From Hemicentrotus pulcherrimus (taxonomy: Eukaryota; Echinodermata; Echinoidea; Camarodonta; Strongylocentrotidae): DNA of 64,000 bases. Numbering within the stretch: position 1 is the stretch's first letter; each line of letters opens with the position of its first letter. The DNA is taken from contig BEXV01000037.1 in the NCBI GenBank assembly GCA_003118195.1, positions 670,458 through 734,457 of the forward strand, in the 5' to 3' direction. The translations under genes and the position numbers were made by a program. A model generated the notes under the pieces. That model had not been told where the DNA came from and did no database searches. It worked only from the letters and a program-made list of their open reading frames with translations. Shown one piece after another: positions 60,694 through 64,000 of the stretch.

Positions 60694-60860
60694 CCTTATC
60701 CAATGACCAGGATCAATTTATTCTCAATGGTAATTTTATAGTCAGCATGTATGCCAGAGAGATCCATATAAACAAAACTGTACTACAATATAGTGGTTCA
60801 AGCAGAGTGGTAGAGACCATCATTAGCAACGATAAAATACAGAGGGCAATTAATTTATAT
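60694..60860 (+). CDS. ADAMTS9/20: ADAMTS9/20 exon K: spacer domain, middle
   Basis: This 167-nt exon between acceptor CCTCTACAG and donor GTGAGT encodes two bases of Ala407 and residues 408-462. It reads DQFILNGNFIVSMYAREIHI, then NKTVLQYSGSSRVVETI and ISNDKIQRAINLY. The (F/Y)(L/I)LNG(N/D)(F/Y) and (L/V)(Q/E/R)YSGS blocks are typical of the spacer. NKT at 433-435 is a potential N-glycosylation site. Confidence 0.96.
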
Positions 60861-61562
60861 GTGAGTATATTTGGTAACCAGTCTGAAATTCAACACTTGA
60901 TTATTCAGCATCAAAGCAGTAGTATGATATCTTTTGTTTGCAATATAATATTAAAAGTTCATGAAGACATAATGATTTGGTAATTAGTTGTTGAATTGTT
61001 GCAAGATTGATCTCCAATTTTAGTCCCTTTTGATATAATGGTAATATTATCTTCAAGTGGCCAGAAGAAATGTTCCATTTGAACAACAGACCCTTGTTTT
61101 GCAAAACAAACAAAAATATTATTAGATTTTGTTGGTTGTTCGAAAATTTATCGAAGAATTTTAGTAATTAGTATCTGGACAATGTTTTATGAAAAATTTA
61201 AACTAAAGCAATGAATAGATGGTAACATGTATGCAAATGTCCATTGTGTTTTAACTTCTCCCCTCTAAATTACGTCTATCACTACTGCTACAGTATTTAC
61301 ATCTACAATACTTATTTTATCAAGAACCTTTAAAATGCAAGTACTGCTTTTTAATAAGTTCCTCAATTTCTACTTAATCTATTAAATGAATTAAGAATCA
61401 TAGAGGCGTGCACAGATATACTACATGTATTGTATATTTTTATTTTATATGTATGTCTACATTTTTTGTAAAATGTGGAACTAATAAAACTTGAAAAACT
61501 TGAACTTGAAGTAAAAACTGTGAATTAATGATTTACAATGATTGATTTATCTTCTTATCTAG
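60861..61562 (+). other. Intron 11 (702 bp)
   Basis: A phase-0 intron. Near 61420-61512, AATAAAACTTGAAAAACTTG followed by AACTTGAA resembles the short tandem 3' tail of a non-LTR retrotransposon. Only the tail is visible, so this is a weak call. Confidence 0.8.
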
Positions 61563-61689
61563 ATTTTATCTGTAGGTGATCTAAATCCACCCAATGTATC
61601 ATATTCCTTCAACGTGCCACGTGCCAACTTCCCCATCTATTTATGGGACCGATCAGGGCCATGGACAGAATGTGATAGAGACTGTTATG
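61563..61689 (+). CDS. ADAMTS9/20: ADAMTS9/20 exon L: end of spacer and start of TSR2
   Basis: This 127-nt exon between acceptor TTCTTATCTAG and donor GTATGT encodes residues 463-504 and one base of Gly505. ILSVGDLNPPNVSYSFNVP ends the spacer; NVS at 473-475 is a potential N-glycosylation site. TSR2 begins with YLWDRSGPWTECDRDCYG. CDRDC lacks the Ser/Thr needed for O-fucosylation, unlike TSR1. Confidence 0.95.
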
Positions 61690-62442
61690 GTATGTACATG
61701 TTCAAGATCAGCTAAGTAACGTACATTCCTCTCATCACCGATTGATGTAAGACATTTTATGATGTGGCAGTAAGTGCTACATGGACAAAAGTACATAAAT
61801 TATTAAATTTGTAAGGACTGTAGTTGATGATGTGTGTGTAGTTTGTGTCAAATTTTTTGAAGAGAGGATTTCAAACTGACAGCAATATAAAAATAGTATT
61901 TTTAAAAAATAAACAAGGAACAAGGAACATTCTGTATATTCACTTCTGTGACATTGACTATATGAAATAATGTGTTTGAAGAGTAAAATAAAATAAAAAT
62001 CAGAAAGATAAGAACAGTCAATGCTTTGTATTTATTAATATAAGATAGTTTATTAAGTTTGACTCTGTGTATTTTAAGGAAATATGTCAAGAGTAATAGA
62101 AAGATTGTACAGTCACGTTATAGGAAAGTTTACGCCACGTGCTTCGGGGATCACTGCTCCGTTGGACAATTTCTTGTAGCAACCAAACTTCTCAATCTTG
62201 GACCATTCAATGTCCCTAATCCTATTCCTAACCCTAAACCTAACCATTGGCTACCCTAACCCTAATCCTATCTCTTTTTAATAAGAAATAGAGTCTGGAA
62301 CAGATGTTGGATAATCTCAATGAAATCTATTGGAAAATAAAGGTTGATTGAAGAACATTATCAAAATTTAAGATATCTTTTGGCAAGTTATAATCCACTC
62401 CATCCTCGATTTACCTACTCTTCTTTGCTTATATCTTTGTAG
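61690..62442 (+). other. Intron 12 (753 bp)
   Basis: A phase-1, AT-rich intron. It carries the CCCTAA-like stretch at 62213-62270 and no other recognised feature. Confidence 0.9.
62213..62270. repeat. Degenerate CCCTAA (telomere-like) interstitial repeat
   Basis: CCCTAATCCTATTCCTAACC, CTAAACCTAACC and CTACCCTAACCCTAATCC are variants of the CCCTAA unit, the complement of TTAGGG. The run is short and irregular, so it is more likely a simple repeat than a chromosome fusion scar. Confidence 0.7.
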
Positions 62443-62569
62443 GTATGAAGCAAAGGGTTATCCGTTGCATGGATGCTAATGATAACAGAGTAGTAGATGA
62501 CTCCATGTGTGAAGGTCCAAGGCCCACTGATCCTATTGAAGAAGAATGCAATACAAGATGTATAGTTCG
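62443..62569 (+). CDS. ADAMTS9/20: ADAMTS9/20 exon M: TSR2
   Basis: This 127-nt exon between acceptor ATCTTTGTAG and donor GTAAGA encodes two bases of Gly505, residues 506-546 and two bases of Arg547. GMKQRVIRCMDANDNRVVDD and then SMCEGPRPTDPIEEECNTRC show the (R/K)..(R/V).C...........(C) spacing of a TSR. No stop interrupts it, and it joins exon N cleanly across the gap-containing intron. Confidence 0.94.
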
Positions 62570-62883
62570 GTAAGATATTTGTCTTGTATTACCCTGAATT
62601 CACCAAAACTGCTGAATGAAATAATGGTTAAAACCATGGATTAAAACCTTTGGAAGAGTAAAACACTTGTTACCTTGTTCAGTGACTGGTTTTTTTTTCT
62701 CATTAGGCTAAGATTTTATTTGAATCTCCAAAGCAGACATTCTGATGATTAAACCTTAATTATCAAAATAAATATTGATTTAGAGAATAAAATGATATAT
62801 ATAAATACCTTATCAGTATTTATAATAAGGCAAATTGGGACACCTGAAATATGATGATGCTGTATTTTCCCAGGAAGTACTTT

Positions 62884-63165
62884 TTCTGCATGTATTTGTT
62901 TTAATATTTTGATGCATATTGGCTTGTAATGTGCCCTTATTTATAATGATAATAAAAATTAATTTAACAATTAAAAAAATGCCCATTAGATTCATACAAA
63001 ACCAAGATGCAGAAAATGAAAGTTCAAGAAAGGTTTGCCTTTCTAAATCAAATTTTTTCTTATTCCATTCTTCATTTTCTTTTTAGTTTGTCACCAATTT
63101 ATATTGAAGTTGGATTGCCCTTTAAAAATAATCATCATCGTTGCGGATATTTCTCTCCCCCCCCC
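62884..63165. repeat. Left copy of a 282-bp direct duplication flanking the gap
   Basis: This stretch recurs at 63289-63570, offset by 405 bases. I see one clear difference in the compared text (ATTCCATTC against ATTCAATTC). The copy stops at the poly-C where the N run begins. It includes the terminus GTTGGATTGCCCTTTAAA, shared with the foldback at 59059-59587. Probable assembly artefact. Confidence 0.93.
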
Positions 63166-63284
63166 NNNNNNNNNNNNNNNNNNNNNNNNNNNNNNNNNNN
63201 NNNNNNNNNNNNNNNNNNNNNNNNNNNNNNNNNNNNNNNNNNNNNNNNNNNNNNNNNNNNNNNNNNNNNNNNNNNNNNNNNNNN
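63166..63284. other. Assembly gap (119 N) after poly-C
   Basis: 119 unresolved bases that begin directly after nine C and end four bases before the second copy of the flanking duplication. Confidence 1.
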
Positions 63285-63288
63285 CTTG

Positions 63289-63570
63289 TTCTGCATGTAT
63301 TTGTTTTAATATTTTGATGCATATTGGCTTGTAATGTGCCCTTATTTATAATGATAATAAAAATTAATTTAACAATTAAAAAAATGCCCATTAGATTCAT
63401 ACAAAACCAAGATGCAGAAAATGAAAGTTCAAGAAAGGTTTGCCTTTCTAAATCAAATTTTTTCTTATTCAATTCTTCATTTTCTTTTTAGTTTGTCACC
63501 AATTTATATTGAAGTTGGATTGCCCTTTAAAAATAATCATCATCGTTGCGGATATTTCTCTCCCCCCCCC
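63289..63570. repeat. Right copy of the 282-bp direct duplication
   Basis: Matches 62884-63165 almost base for base. This copy continues through the poly-C into the branch/acceptor region of exon N, so it is the one joined to real gene sequence. Confidence 0.93.
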
Positions 63571-63580
63571 CTATTATTAG

Positions 63581-63788
63581 ATGGCACGTCATGAGAGAAT
63601 CTGAATGCAACGAACAGTGTAAGAAAACCAGATTAATCAAATGCATCAAAAAGAAGAGAAAAGGAGAAGAATACTTTCAGGTTACTGATGTTTACTGTAA
63701 TGCAGCAGAGCGCCCTCCTGAGACGATTGATTGCCAGGATTCATGCAGAACCAGTCACTACAGATGGGAGTATTCCTTATGGTCACAG
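63581..63788 (+). CDS. ADAMTS9/20: ADAMTS9/20 exon N: TSR3 and start of TSR4
   Basis: This 208-nt exon between acceptor CTATTATTAG and donor GTAAGT encodes the last base of Arg547 and residues 548-616. RWHVMRESECNEQCKKTRLI matches the RWH...SEC..QC start of ADAMTS9/20 TSR3. A lysine-rich stretch, KCIKKKRKGEEYF, sits in the middle, and PPETIDCQDSC closes the repeat. HYRWEYSLWSQ opens TSR4. The CG normally found after the second Cys motif is replaced by Lys. The frame continues past the donor into an exon outside the window. Confidence 0.94.
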
Positions 63789-64000
63789 GTAAGTACACTG
63801 AAAGAGCACCCAAGGGAGATGGGGAAAAAAAGTGTTTTTTTTTTTACAGACAGGTGATCCTTATTTACAGGTTCCTTTAGTTTATGTTTCAATGAGAAAC
63901 CTATTTTCAAGGGAAACAAAATATGTGGTCTTTGTAGACAGGTGGTTGCTAAATCAGGTTTGACTGTACATGTATTACTAGTTGCATGACAATAATGCTA
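63789..64000 (+). other. Start of intron 14 (incomplete)
   Basis: Begins GTAAGT after a codon boundary and runs off the window. Nothing else recognised. Confidence 0.85.

Larger units (their letters stand above)
62570..63580 (+). other. Intron 13 (1.0 kb as assembled; length unreliable)
   Basis: A phase-2 intron containing a 282-bp direct duplication around an N gap. If the duplication is an assembly error, the true intron is about 405 bp shorter. Confidence 0.85.
16977..63788 (+). other. ADAMTS9/20: Gene region: ADAMTS9/20 (GON-1)-type metalloproteinase, 14 internal exons, open at both ends
   Basis: The fourteen exons listed separately join in phase to give 616 codons with no stop. Residue 1 is the first complete codon at 16978. 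Domain order: distal reprolysin-type catalytic domain (1 to about 95), disintegrin-like (about 98-190), TSR1 (about 199-252), Cys-rich (about 255-374), spacer (375 to about 487), TSR2 (about 488-545), TSR3 (about 547-605) and the start of TSR4. The family produces secreted zinc endopeptidases that remodel extracellular matrix, including proteoglycans. Assignment to the ADAMTS9/20 clade rests on the VMAPTLNY Met-turn block, the WSKCSR and TEFLDLGYGECLL block, the EDDNYLALS and LNGNF spacer block, and TSRs that continue past TSR3. ADAMTS1 and ADAMTS4 share the zinc motif but have shorter C-termini and differ in these blocks. The start codon, signal peptide, propeptide and C-terminal GON domain are not in the exons found. 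Confidence 0.95.

Noticed and set aside
62213..62270. Interstitial telomere or chromosome fusion site
   Set aside because: The CCCTAA variants are few and irregular, with no array on either side; a degenerate simple repeat explains them.
63007..63472. Frames crossing the third gap on both strands
   Set aside because: They consist of gap bases and the duplicated flank; the real coding exon starts at 63581.
1..64000. CRISPR arrays, prophage, operons, integrons or other prokaryotic systems
   Set aside because: The DNA is intron-bearing animal sequence; no regularly spaced direct repeats with unique spacers and no bacterial-type gene clusters are present.

Overview
The window is AT-rich animal genomic DNA with large introns, consensus GT-AG splicing, many microsatellites, foldback/MITE-type elements and tRNA-derived SINE relics. 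One gene is recognisable. It is a plus-strand ADAMTS metalloproteinase of the ADAMTS9/ADAMTS20/GON-1 type. Fourteen internal exons lie between 16977 and 63788. They join without a phase conflict, frameshift or stop into 616 complete codons. Both ends are open: the propeptide and the start of the catalytic domain were not found upstream, and the frame runs off the window inside a thrombospondin repeat. The repeat types, the poly-G/C runs at assembly gaps and the frequent TAGGCCTA-like palindromes suggest a marine invertebrate deuterostome, most likely a sea urchin. That organism call is inference.

Layout. 1-16976: no supported exon; it holds a modular MITE, two tRNA-derived SINE relics, a foldback element and simple repeats. 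16977-44116: four exons encode the distal catalytic domain (zinc site and Met-turn) and the start of the disintegrin-like domain, separated by introns of 10.6, 11.9 and 4.2 kb. 44117-52307: an 8.2 kb intron rich in repeats, with a gap and a broken, possibly Ig-like coding remnant on the minus strand. 52308-63788: ten closely spaced exons encode the rest of the disintegrin-like domain, TSR1, the Cys-rich domain, the spacer, TSR2, TSR3 and the start of TSR4.

The encoded enzyme would be a secreted zinc endopeptidase acting on extracellular matrix. The catalytic part cuts, and the ancillary domains (disintegrin-like, TSR, Cys-rich, spacer) choose the substrate and matrix location. The TSRs continue beyond the window, as expected for ADAMTS9/20, which carry a long TSR array ending in a GON domain.

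I found no operon, CRISPR array, prophage, intact transposase or complete second gene, and nothing that amounts to a new biological system. The points most worth checking are the 282-bp duplication flanking the third gap (probably an assembly error beside a coding exon), a three-copy MITE family built from nested palindromic modules, a PIF/Harbinger-like MITE with a partial relative beside it, a 400-base polypyrimidine tract just after the exon that completes the zinc site, and the broken Ig-like remnant.
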